Assembly: GCA_041163945.1 (NCBI GenBank)
Contig: JBEAQJ010000034.1
Coordinates: forward strand, 1-16,386
Source: Roseicyclus sp041163945
GTDB lineage: Bacteria; Pseudomonadota; Alphaproteobacteria; Rhodobacterales; Rhodobacteraceae
Length of the DNA: 16,386 nucleotides
Direction of reading: 5' to 3'
The notes beneath the pieces were generated by a model. That model saw nothing but the letters and a program-made list of their open reading frames with translations, made no database searches and was not told the DNA's origin. Shown piece by piece: positions 1 through 9,323 of the stretch. How positions within the stretch are numbered: the first letter of the stretch is position 1; every line of letters starts with the position of its first letter. The position numbers were made by a program, and so were the translations under genes.

Positions 1-569
1 TTCTGATCCTCATCGGCAACCGCTACCTGACGTGCGGGTTTGCCCACCGCAAGCATGGCTTGTGCCTCTTTCCACAGGCGCTCTTGGGTCACGGCCTCCT
101 TGTCACCGCCGCGCACCTTGCGGCTGAGGTTCTGAAGCCGCTTTTCCACCGATTCCAGATCGGCCAGCATCAGCTCTGTCTCGATCGTTTCGGCATCGGC
201 AAGCGGGTCGACACGGCCCTCGACATGGGTCACATCGCCATCCTCGAAACAGCGCAGCACATGGGCGATGGCATCGGTTTCGCGAATATTGGCCAAGAAT
301 TGATTGCCCAGGCCTTCGCCCTTGGATGCCCCTTTGACCAACCCCGCGATGTCAACAAAGGTCATGCGCGCGGGAACCACCTGCTTTGAATGGGCCATGT
401 CCGCCAGCCGGTCGAGCCGTGGATCGGGCACGGCCACCTCGCCGACATTGGGCTCGATCGTGCAAAAGGGAAAATTCGCCGCCTGCGCGGCTGCGGTGCG
501 GGTGAGCGCGTTGAAAAGGGTGGATTTGCCGACGTTCGGCAGCCCCACGATGCCCATCTTGAAACCCAT
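1..569 (-). CDS. ychF: Redox-regulated ATPase YchF (Obg/HAS-GTPase family), 3' end outside window
   Basis: N-terminal 189 codons of YchF; the gene continues past the left edge (family length is about 365 residues). YchF/OLA1 proteins are P-loop NTPases that favour ATP, bind ribosomes and are linked to stress and redox control. Seen here: the start MGFKMGIVGLPNVGKST with Walker A GLPNVGKS at residues 9-16, the switch I motif NFPFCTIEPN near residues 33-42, and the Walker B/G3 motif DIAGLVKGAS near residues 74-83. The NxxE base-specificity motif lies beyond the edge. The start at 569 is chosen because the family begins MGFKxGIVGLPN and AGAGGA lies about 8 bases upstream; an internal ATG four codons later would cut into the family N-terminus. 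It is transcribed away from the MATE gene, with 222 bases between them. Confidence 0.96.
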   Translation of the reverse strand, partial: MGFKMGIVGLPNVGKSTLFNALTRTAAAQAANFPFCTIEPNVGEVAVPDPRLDRLADMAHSKQVVPARMTFVDIAGLVKGASKGEGLGNQFLANIRETDAIAHVLRCFEDGDVTHVEGRVDPLADAETIETELMLADLESVEKRLQNLSRKVRGGDKEAVTQERLWKEAQAMLAVGKPARQVAVADEDQ

Positions 570-601
570 CTGCCCATCCTCTGCCGCCCGCGATCCGCGC
601 G

Positions 602-631
602 CATCTAGGTTGGGTGGGGGCACGCCGTCAA
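602..631 (-). promoter_or_regulatory. Candidate sigma-70-type promoter for ychF
   Basis: On the minus strand TTGACG (626-631) is followed after 18 bases by TAGATG (602-607). The -35 matches consensus at 5 of 6 positions; the -10 is weak (3 of 6). Transcription would begin about 25 bases before the ychF ATG, leaving room for its ribosome-binding site. Read by eye only. Confidence 0.35.
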
Positions 632-791
632 GGCAAAGGGCGTGGCTGGACCGCGGCCATGCTTGACTTGGCGCATCCCAAGCGGCAACGGGGCGCCGGG
701 CGGCAGCGCCAGACCCGCGCGGCACGGGTCGGGCCAGATCCAGCATCATCCATGTTCCGGGGGCCCGCCGGAGGTAACGACGGACAGGCCC

Positions 792-2144
792 ATGCTGCCC
801 CGACCCCTTTTTGCCCGAAAAGGCGCATTGCGCGCCGAGATCGCCCCGCTGGTGTCGCTGTCGGTGCCGATCATGCTGGCGCTGTCGGCAGCAACCCTGA
901 TGGGCGTGGTCGACACGGTGATGGTGGCCCCGCTTGGCACCGTGCCGCTGGCCGCGGTCGGCATCACGTCGGCCGTGTCGATCCTCTTTCTGGCGGCGCT
1001 TTGGGGCATTGTGACAATCACGGGCGTGCGCATCGCGCACGCGCATGGGGCCGATGACCCGGCCGGCGTTTCGGCCGAGCTGCGCGCCGGGCTGGTCTTT
1101 GGCGGCCTGGGGGCAACCGTGGCCGCGTCGATCATGATCGCGCTCTTGCCGATGTTGGGCGCGGTCGGCCAACCCGCCGCAGTGATCGCGGCGGTGCCGC
1201 TTTATTGGGGGCTGGTGGCGGCCGCACTGGTGCCGACGACGGTCTTTTTCGTGCTCAAGGGTCTGTTCGACAGCATCGGGCGGCCATGGCTGGGGGTGGC
1301 GCTGAGCTATCTTGGGGTCGCGCTCAACATCCCGCTCAACCAGCTGTTGATCCATGAACTCGGGCTTGGCCTGCCTGGGGCGGGGCTGGCCAGCCTGCTG
1401 GCACAGACCACCACGCTGGCCGTTGCGCTGCGCATCTGGGCACGTTCGGCGTGGCTTGCGCCGTTTCGCCAACCCGCGCGGTCGCTTGCTGCGCGGCTCA
1501 GGGCGCAATGGCGCGACGGGGCGCCGTTGATCCTGGGCTATGCCGGCGAAGGCGGGTCTTACGCGCTGATCGGCGTGATGATTGGCTGGCTTGGCGCAAC
1601 GGCGCTGGCGGCCAACCAGATCGTGCATGCGGTGGCGGGGGTGGCCTATGTGTTTCCGCTGGGCATGGCGGCGGCGGCATCGATCCGGGTGGGGCTGGCC
1701 GTCGGGGCCGCCGAACGCAACCGCCTGCGCCCCATTCTGATGGCGGCCTTGCTGATCGTCACGGGCTGGATGCTGTGCGTGATGGCGGTGCTCTTGCTTG
1801 GTGGCGCGGCCATCGCCCGCGGCCTGTCGGACGACCCAGCCGTCGTGGCGCTGGCCACGACGCTGTTTCTGGCCGTGGCGGTGATGCAGATCTCGGACGG
1901 GGTGCAATCGACATCCCTGGGGGCATTGCGCGGCATGCTGGACACGCGGCGGCCCACGGTGATCTCGCTGGTTGCTTATTGGCCCATCGCACTGCCTGCG
2001 GGCTACCTGCTGGGCTTTGTTGCGAATTTGGGTGCGGTCGGCGTCTGGATCGGCTTTTGCCTGGGCCTGAGCGTGGCCGCGCTGGCTCTGCCTTGGCGCT
2101 TTTGGCGGCTGACACGGGCCACCGGCCAGCCCAAGGACCATTGA
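792..2144 (+). CDS. MATE family efflux transporter (NorM/DinF-like)
   Basis: A 450-residue polytopic membrane protein of the multidrug and toxic compound extrusion family, which exports cationic drugs or metabolites in exchange for Na+ or H+. About twelve hydrophobic segments occur in two halves. The first half opens with IAPLVSLSVPIMLALSAATLMGVVDTVMVAPLG, a typical MatE start with the conserved VDTVMV stretch. The second half begins around LILGYAGEGGSYALIGVMIG and contains ALAANQIVHAV, also typical. The frame is open from a GTG at 642, but the ATG at 792 begins the protein at the usual MATE position and gives the usual length of about 450. The upstream GGAGGT is about 16 bases away, so the ribosome-binding site is poorly placed. 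trpA follows after 53 bases on the same strand, so the two are probably co-transcribed. The substrate cannot be read from sequence. Confidence 0.9.
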   Translation: MLPRPLFARKGALRAEIAPLVSLSVPIMLALSAATLMGVVDTVMVAPLGTVPLAAVGITSAVSILFLAALWGIVTITGVRIAHAHGADDPAGVSAELRAGLVFGGLGATVAASIMIALLPMLGAVGQPAAVIAAVPLYWGLVAAALVPTTVFFVLKGLFDSIGRPWLGVALSYLGVALNIPLNQLLIHELGLGLPGAGLASLLAQTTTLAVALRIWARSAWLAPFRQPARSLAARLRAQWRDGAPLILGYAGEGGSYALIGVMIGWLGATALAANQIVHAVAGVAYVFPLGMAAAASIRVGLAVGAAERNRLRPILMAALLIVTGWMLCVMAVLLLGGAAIARGLSDDPAVVALATTLFLAVAVMQISDGVQSTSLGALRGMLDTRRPTVISLVAYWPIALPAGYLLGFVANLGAVGVWIGFCLGLSVAALALPWRFWRLTRATGQPKDH

Positions 2145-2197
2145 TTTCCGCGCCCCTTTGCCCCACACCCACAGCCGGAGTTGAAAGAGGGGCGCCC

Positions 2198-2989
2198 ATG
2201 ACACGGATCGACGACACCTTTGCGCGGCTGAAGGCCGAGGGCAAAAAGGCATTCGTGGCCTATGTCATGGCGGGCGATCCCGATTACGAGACATCGCTGG
2301 CGATCGTGAAGGCGCTGCCGGGGGCCGGGGTCGACATCATCGAACTGGGCCTGCCCTTCACCGACCCGATGGCCGATGGCGAAACCATCCAGTTGGCCGG
2401 CCAGCGCGCCCTGGCGGGCGGGCAGACCCTGGACAAGACGCTGCAGATCGCCCGTGCGCTGCGGGCGGAAAACGATACCACCCCGATCGTGATGATGGGC
2501 TATTACAACCCGATCTATTCGCGCGGCGTGGACACCTTTCTGCGGCAAGCCAAGGATGCCGGGATCGACGGCTTGATCATCGTTGACCTGCCGCCGGAAG
2601 AAGACGACGAATTGTGTATCCCTGCACAAAAGGCCGGGCTGAATTTCATTCGGCTCGCCACGCCGACAACCGATGAAAAGCGCCTGCCCAAGGTGCTTCA
2701 GAACACCAGCGGTTTCGTCTATTACGTGTCGATCACCGGCATCACGGGTGCAGCCGAAGCCCAGGCCGCCGATGTCGCCCCCGAAGTCGCCCGGATCAAG
2801 TCGCAAACCGATCTGCCGGTGATCGTGGGCTTCGGGATCAAGACGCCCGAGGCCGCGCAATCCATCGCGGCAATCGCGGATGGCTGCGTGGTGGGATCGG
2901 CCATCGTGGCCCAGATCGCGGCCGGCAAGCCGGTGGATGATATCGCCGCATTTGTTGCGGGCCTGGCCGCCGGGGCGCATCGCGCCTGA
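2198..2989 (+). CDS. trpA: Tryptophan synthase alpha chain
   Basis: 263 residues, the normal TrpA length. It cleaves indole-3-glycerol phosphate to indole and glyceraldehyde 3-phosphate; indole is channelled to the beta subunit TrpB to make L-tryptophan (cytoplasm). The TIM-barrel signature is complete: IIELGLPFTDPMADG places the two catalytic acids at Glu49 and Asp60, the positions used in the enteric enzyme. PIVMMGYYNPIYSRG, GLIIVDLPPEE and YYVSITGITG follow in the expected order, and GFGIKTPEAA and VVGSAIV form the phosphate-binding C-terminal loops. The start at 2198 has AGAGG about 8 bases upstream and matches the family N-terminus; longer readings of the frame only overlap the MATE gene. 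No trpB or trpF lies in the window, so trpA is apparently unlinked from its partner here. It converges with the DUF1992 gene, 35 bases beyond its stop. Confidence 0.97.
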   Translation: MTRIDDTFARLKAEGKKAFVAYVMAGDPDYETSLAIVKALPGAGVDIIELGLPFTDPMADGETIQLAGQRALAGGQTLDKTLQIARALRAENDTTPIVMMGYYNPIYSRGVDTFLRQAKDAGIDGLIIVDLPPEEDDELCIPAQKAGLNFIRLATPTTDEKRLPKVLQNTSGFVYYVSITGITGAAEAQAADVAPEVARIKSQTDLPVIVGFGIKTPEAAQSIAAIADGCVVGSAIVAQIAAGKPVDDIAAFVAGLAAGAHRA

Positions 2990-2999
2990 CCCACGCAGC

Positions 3000-3014
3000 C
3001 CCGCATCGCGCGGG
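3000..3014. terminator. Weak hairpin between convergent trpA and DUF1992 gene
   Basis: CCCGC (3000-3004) and GCGGG (3010-3014) can pair around a 5-base loop in the 35-base gap between two convergent stop codons. The position suits a bidirectional terminator, but the stem is short and there is no T-tract on either strand, so it may be chance in GC-rich DNA. Confidence 0.22.
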
Positions 3015-3024
3015 CAGCACCGGC

Positions 3025-3357
3025 TCAGCGCATGAATTTTTGTCGGGCCTCGACGGCGATGGCCAGCTTCATGTCCAGTTCTGCGATCCGGGTCATGGCC
3101 GCGCGCCGGTCGGCTTGGGTCGTGGCGTCGCGATATGCGACCTTGGCGGCATCAAGCGCCTTGCGCAGCGTCACCTCTTCGGGCAGGGCGCCATGCTCGG
3201 CCATGATGCGGTAGCCCACCGCAAGGCCCGGATCGACCACCGATGCCTCGGGGTGATCGGGCAGCGGCGCACCCTCACCTTTCAGGCCGGACAGCTTTCC
3301 TTCGGCCCGGGCCTTGAGCATGCGCCGTTCGGCGAGTCGATCCAACCATCGCGACAT
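3025..3357 (-). CDS. DUF1992 (DnaJ-C28-like conserved domain) protein
   Basis: 110-residue soluble protein matching the DUF1992 / 'DnaJ homologue subfamily C member 28 conserved domain' pattern. Signs are the N-terminal SRWLDRLAERR, the motif KLSGLKGEGAPLPDHP (residues 21-36, family GxGKPLP; here Ala replaces the usual Lys), then VDPGLAVGYRIMAEHGALPEE and a charged helical C-terminus. Despite the family name there is no J domain. Molecular function is unknown. The start at 3357 is chosen because SRWLDRLAE is the typical N-terminus; an ATG four codons upstream (3369) is possible and neither has a strong Shine-Dalgarno. It lies 67 bases downstream of valS on the same strand, so it may be the last gene of that run. 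Confidence 0.85.
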   Translation of the reverse strand: MSRWLDRLAERRMLKARAEGKLSGLKGEGAPLPDHPEASVVDPGLAVGYRIMAEHGALPEEVTLRKALDAAKVAYRDATTQADRRAAMTRIAELDMKLAIAVEARQKFMR

Positions 3358-3424
3358 GGCAGGCACCATATCATAACCGGGCAGACAAGACCCGCCCCTT
3401 TCGCCGCGACCGCGACCGGATGCG

Positions 3425-6328
<2,904 letters not shown>

Positions 6329-6396
6329 CGGATGCGTCCCCTTGATCGATCAGCCGTCAGGTAGCGGATGGACAGGCTGAGGAAAAGGGGGCGCTG

Positions 6397-6412
6397 TCCG
6401 CCGTTTGGCGGA
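6397..6412. other. Perfect 6-bp hairpin between mnmH and valS
   Basis: TCCGCC (6397-6402), loop GTTT, GGCGGA (6407-6412). In the direction of transcription (minus) the stem is followed about 8 bases later by CCCCCTTTT, so it could be a weak or processing-type terminator after mnmH. The short stem and distant T run make this uncertain. It sits in the valS leader if valS is read from upstream. Confidence 0.3.
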
Positions 6413-6449
6413 TACGGGCCTTGGTATGCGGGGCAGAACGGCGGGTGGA

Positions 6450-7496
6450 TCAGCCCAGATGCGCCATGATCGCCTGTGCCGCGCGGGTTTGCGCCGCCGG
6501 CCCCAGATCGCCGGCATCCACGGTGGCGATCGCCGGGCTGGCATCGGTGCTGCGGATGCGCCGATAGGCCGGGTCGTAATGGGTCGCGATCAGGTCAAGG
6601 GCCAGCGCCTCGGCGGCGCCTTCGGCCAGCATCGCATGCCAGGCCGCGACCTTGGCTTGGCCCGCAAGGCCGCGCAACCCGTCGAGCCGGCGGGCAAGCC
6701 CCGTGGTATCGGCCATCAGGTCGGCATAGATCCCCGCGAGATACCGCGCCCGGGCGCTTGGCTCTGCCGTCAGCACGATGCGCGGGGCCCCCCGCATCGC
6801 CACCCACAGCGCCGGTGGCAGCCGCAAGGTGCCGATCCGGGGCGATTCCGCTTCGACCAGAACGGGGCGCGACGCATCAAAACCCGACATCGCCCCGATC
6901 AACGCGGATTCAAAGCTTTTCTGGGTGGGCTGATCGCCCATCACATCCCCCAGGATCGAACCGCGGTGACAGGCGAGCGCTTCGAGATCGATCACCTGGC
7001 CGCCCAGCGCACCCACGCGCGCCAGGATTTCGGTCTTGGCGGTGCCGGTCAGCCCATCGAGGCGCACCAACCGATAGGGAAGAACCGCATCATAGAGGCG
7101 GCCCGAAACATGCCGCCGCCAGGTGCGGTAACCGCCCTCGAGCACATCGGCACGCCACCCGATCTGGGTCAGGATCGCCGCGAAAGATCCCGATCGCTGA
7201 CCGCCCCGCCAGCAATAGACCAGCGGGCGCCAACCGCCATCATGCGCCATCAGCTGTTGTTCGATGTGCCGCGCGGCATTGCGCGCGACCAGCGCCGCGC
7301 CGATCTTGCGCGCCTTGAAGGGGCTTTCTTGCACATAGATCGTGCCCACCTGGGCGCGTTCGGCATCCGACAGCACCGGCATCGACACGGCACCGGGCAA
7401 ATGGTCTTCGGCAAATTCCGATGGACTGCGCACATCGATGATGGCGTCGTAGCCCTGTGCGTGAAGCGCCGCCAGATCGGTGAAGCGGTGGGGCAA
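6450..7496 (-). CDS. mnmH: tRNA 2-selenouridine synthase (rhodanese domain plus P-loop domain)
   Basis: 348 residues; also called SelU/YbbB. MnmH replaces the 2-thio group of wobble U34 in tRNA-Lys, Glu and Gln by selenium from selenophosphate, via a geranylated intermediate. The N-terminal rhodanese domain runs from about residue 5 to 130, with YDAIIDVRSPSEFAEDHLPGA and catalytic Cys95 in YCWRGGQRSG. GTIYVQESPFKARKIGAALVARN is strongly typical of the family. The P-loop domain begins at about residue 140 with GLTGTAKT (148-155); Ala153 stands where Walker A normally has Gly. The start is a TTG at 7494-7496, chosen because it gives the family N-terminus directly before the rhodanese domain; no ATG or GTG fits. 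Only 5 bases separate it from the upstream gene's stop codon, so translation is probably coupled. selD is not in the window. Confidence 0.92.
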   Translation of the reverse strand: MPHRFTDLAALHAQGYDAIIDVRSPSEFAEDHLPGAVSMPVLSDAERAQVGTIYVQESPFKARKIGAALVARNAARHIEQQLMAHDGGWRPLVYCWRGGQRSGSFAAILTQIGWRADVLEGGYRTWRRHVSGRLYDAVLPYRLVRLDGLTGTAKTEILARVGALGGQVIDLEALACHRGSILGDVMGDQPTQKSFESALIGAMSGFDASRPVLVEAESPRIGTLRLPPALWVAMRGAPRIVLTAEPSARARYLAGIYADLMADTTGLARRLDGLRGLAGQAKVAAWHAMLAEGAAEALALDLIATHYDPAYRRIRSTDASPAIATVDAGDLGPAAQTRAAQAIMAHLG

Positions 7497-7501
7497 GATG
7501 G

Positions 7502-8386
7502 TTAGCCAAGCTCGCCGTTCATGGCCCGGAACCGCTGGATCAGGCTGGATGTATCCCAGCGCCCGCCGCCCAGCTGCTGCACCTCGGCGTAGAATTGATC
7601 GACGATGGCGGTGACAGGCAGCGACACGCCGATCTCCTTGGCCTGACCCAGCGCGATGCCCAGATCCTTGCGCATCCAGTCGACCGCGAAGCCGTGGTTG
7701 AAATGATTGTCCACCATCGTGCCCGCGCGATTGGCCAGTTGCCAGGATCCGCCCGCGCCCTGCGCCACCAGATCGGCCACCTTCTTGGGATCAAGCCCGG
7801 CCTTCATGGCGAAATACAGCCCCTCCGACATCGCCTGAACAAGACCGGCGATGCAGATCTGGTTGACCATCTTGGTCAGTTGCCCCGCGCCGACCGCGCC
7901 GAAATGCACCGTCGCCTTGGAATAGGCCGCCACGATCGGTTCGGCAGCCGCGAAATGGGCCGCCTCGCCGCCGCACATGATGGCCAGCTTGCCATTTTCC
8001 GCGCCGGCCTGCCCCCCCGACACCGGCGCATCAACCCAGCCCAAGCCTTGGGTTGCGGCGGTTGCGGCCAGTTCCCGGGTCACCGTCGCCGAAACCGTGG
8101 TATGATCGACAAAGATCGCGCCGGGTTTCATGCCCGCCAGCGCGCCATCCGGCCCGGTCACGACGGCGCGCAGGTCATCGTCATTGCCGACACAGGCCAT
8201 CACGAAATCGCACCCTTCGGCGGCGGCCCGCGGGGTTGCGGCCCAAGCCCCCCCGTGCTGTGCGGCCCAGGCTTCGGCCTTGGTCGCGGTGCGGTTGTAG
8301 ACGGTCACCGCATGGCCCGCGGCCTTCAGGTGCCCCGCCATCGGATAGCCCATCACCCCGAGCCCCAGGAACGCCAGTTTCGCCAT
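7502..8386 (-). CDS. NAD(P)-dependent beta-hydroxyacid dehydrogenase (3-hydroxyisobutyrate dehydrogenase / glyoxylate-succinic semialdehyde reductase family)
   Basis: 294 residues, normal for the beta-hydroxyacid dehydrogenase superfamily (MmsB, GarR/GlxR, GLYR). These cytoplasmic enzymes interconvert a small 3-hydroxyacid and its aldehyde. The Rossmann fingerprint GLGVMG is at residues 8-13. VYNRT at residues 29-33 (Arg32) suggests NADP(H) preference, as in GLYR enzymes. The substrate loop DAPVSGGQAGAENG (119-132) and the catalytic motif GAGQLTKMVNQ with Lys172 and Asn175 are intact. The start at 8386 places the Rossmann motif correctly and has AAGGGG about 8 bases upstream; a longer reading from 8407 adds seven unconserved residues. 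mnmH follows 5 bases after the stop, and aspartate dehydrogenase ends 92 bases upstream on the same strand. The exact substrate (3-hydroxyisobutyrate, tartronate semialdehyde, succinic semialdehyde) cannot be decided. Confidence 0.88.
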   Translation of the reverse strand: MAKLAFLGLGVMGYPMAGHLKAAGHAVTVYNRTATKAEAWAAQHGGAWAATPRAAAEGCDFVMACVGNDDDLRAVVTGPDGALAGMKPGAIFVDHTTVSATVTRELAATAATQGLGWVDAPVSGGQAGAENGKLAIMCGGEAAHFAAAEPIVAAYSKATVHFGAVGAGQLTKMVNQICIAGLVQAMSEGLYFAMKAGLDPKKVADLVAQGAGGSWQLANRAGTMVDNHFNHGFAVDWMRKDLGIALGQAKEIGVSLPVTAIVDQFYAEVQQLGGGRWDTSSLIQRFRAMNGELG

Positions 8387-8425
8387 GCCTTCACCCCTTG
8401 CCTGCAATGTCGTGGTCAGCGCGTG

Positions 8426-8453
8426 ACCCTAGCAGGCGATGGCCCCTTGTCCA
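8426..8453 (-). promoter_or_regulatory. Candidate promoter upstream of the beta-hydroxyacid dehydrogenase gene
   Basis: On the minus strand TGGACA (8448-8453) is followed after 16 bases by TAGGGT (8426-8431). The -35 matches consensus at 5 of 6 positions, the -10 at 3 of 6. It lies in the 92-base gap after aspartate dehydrogenase and would give a leader of roughly 30 bases. If real, the reductase-mnmH pair can be expressed independently of aspartate dehydrogenase. Confidence 0.3.
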
Positions 8454-8478
8454 GATGCTGACGGACACGCACCCGACA

Positions 8479-9252
8479 TCAGCCCGACACCCGCGCGGCC
8501 AGCCGGCGCAATTCGGCCAAGACGCTCATCGCGGCCAGGCCCGAGCTTTTGGGGTTGTCCGGCAAGGGCGCGCCCATGATTTCGATGCGGAACCGGCCAA
8601 ACGCGCCTTCGGCTTCGACCTCGTGCAGGTTGCCGGGTGCAGCCGGATCGGCGATCAACTGCACCTCGGTGGCGTCAAAACCAAGCCCGGCCAGGGCCAC
8701 GGCGGCCGCAACATTGGCGTTCTTGGGATAGGCAAGCGCCGCCTGCCGCGCCGAGCCTTGGAAATGGATGGCCGGCGCGGTCAGGCGGTCCAGGTCCAGA
8801 CGCGTCTCGGCGGGTGATCCGCGCCATGCCGCCGGCTGCTTGCGCCCGGTGTAACGCACGCGGCTCAGCCCACCCACGGCACCCGCCCGCAAGACATCGA
8901 GCCCCCCGACAGACCCGCTGGCCAGATGCAACCGCGCCTGGCCCGCAGCCGCAGCCTCGGTCAGCCGGGCGGCCAGCGCATCATCGGCCAAAGCCCCCAG
9001 CGAAACCGTGACCACATCGATCCCGCGGGCCAGCGCCGCGGGGCCATGCGCAATCAGACCCGGATGACCGGCGCAATCGACCAGATGGGTAATTCCCGGC
9101 GGCAGCGCGGCCACCGTGCCGACCGCAGGGCAACCCAGCTCCACCTGCGCAGGGTTGCGCAAGATCACCGCCGCGGGGCCCAAGCCATCGCGCTGCAACC
9201 GGGAAATGACATACCGCCCAATGGCCCCGGCCCCGATCACGGCGATCTGCAT
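8479..9252 (-). CDS. nadX: L-aspartate dehydrogenase (NadX-like)
   Basis: 257 residues, standard for aspartate dehydrogenase. The enzyme oxidises L-aspartate to iminoaspartate with NAD(P)+. The product can feed NAD synthesis through quinolinate synthase NadA, in place of L-aspartate oxidase, or hydrolyse to oxaloacetate. The Rossmann motif GAGAIG is at residues 7-12. The family motif YPKNANVAAAVALAGLG starts at residue 175 (usually PKNVNVA). His210 in the NLHEVEAEG segment matches the proposed catalytic His, and NPKSSGLAAMSVL near the C-terminus is also typical. The start at 9252 is decided by a strong AAGGAG (9260-9265) seven bases upstream; the ATG at 9270 lies before that site. Transcribed divergently from the CoxL-type gene across 71 bases. 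Neither nadA nor nadC is in the window, so a biosynthetic or catabolic role is open. Confidence 0.88.
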   Translation of the reverse strand: MQIAVIGAGAIGRYVISRLQRDGLGPAAVILRNPAQVELGCPAVGTVAALPPGITHLVDCAGHPGLIAHGPAALARGIDVVTVSLGALADDALAARLTEAAAAGQARLHLASGSVGGLDVLRAGAVGGLSRVRYTGRKQPAAWRGSPAETRLDLDRLTAPAIHFQGSARQAALAYPKNANVAAAVALAGLGFDATEVQLIADPAAPGNLHEVEAEGAFGRFRIEIMGAPLPDNPKSSGLAAMSVLAELRRLAARVSG

Positions 9253-9295
9253 GCGCGCGCTCCTTGTCATTTCTGTTCAAAGCCACAGTATCTGG

Positions 9296-9316
9296 CCTGT
9301 CCGGATAAACGACAGG
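9296..9316. promoter_or_regulatory. Perfect inverted repeat between divergent aspartate dehydrogenase and CoxL-type genes
   Basis: CCTGTC (9296-9301), nine-base spacer, GACAGG (9311-9316). The right arm also supplies the only Shine-Dalgarno-like AGG before the CoxL-type ATG at 9324. It could be an operator for a dimeric regulator acting on both genes, or an RNA hairpin masking the CoxL-type start. No regulator gene lies beside it. Confidence 0.4.
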
Positions 9317-9323
9317 TTCCCGC

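Noticed and set aside
642..791. 50-residue N-terminal extension of the MATE transporter from a GTG
   Set aside because: The extra residues are hydrophilic, lack family similarity and would precede the first membrane segment; the ATG at 792 gives the normal length.
2003..2980. 325-codon minus-strand open frame opposite trpA
   Set aside because: trpA has all catalytic residues in place on the plus strand; the antisense product shows no family features.
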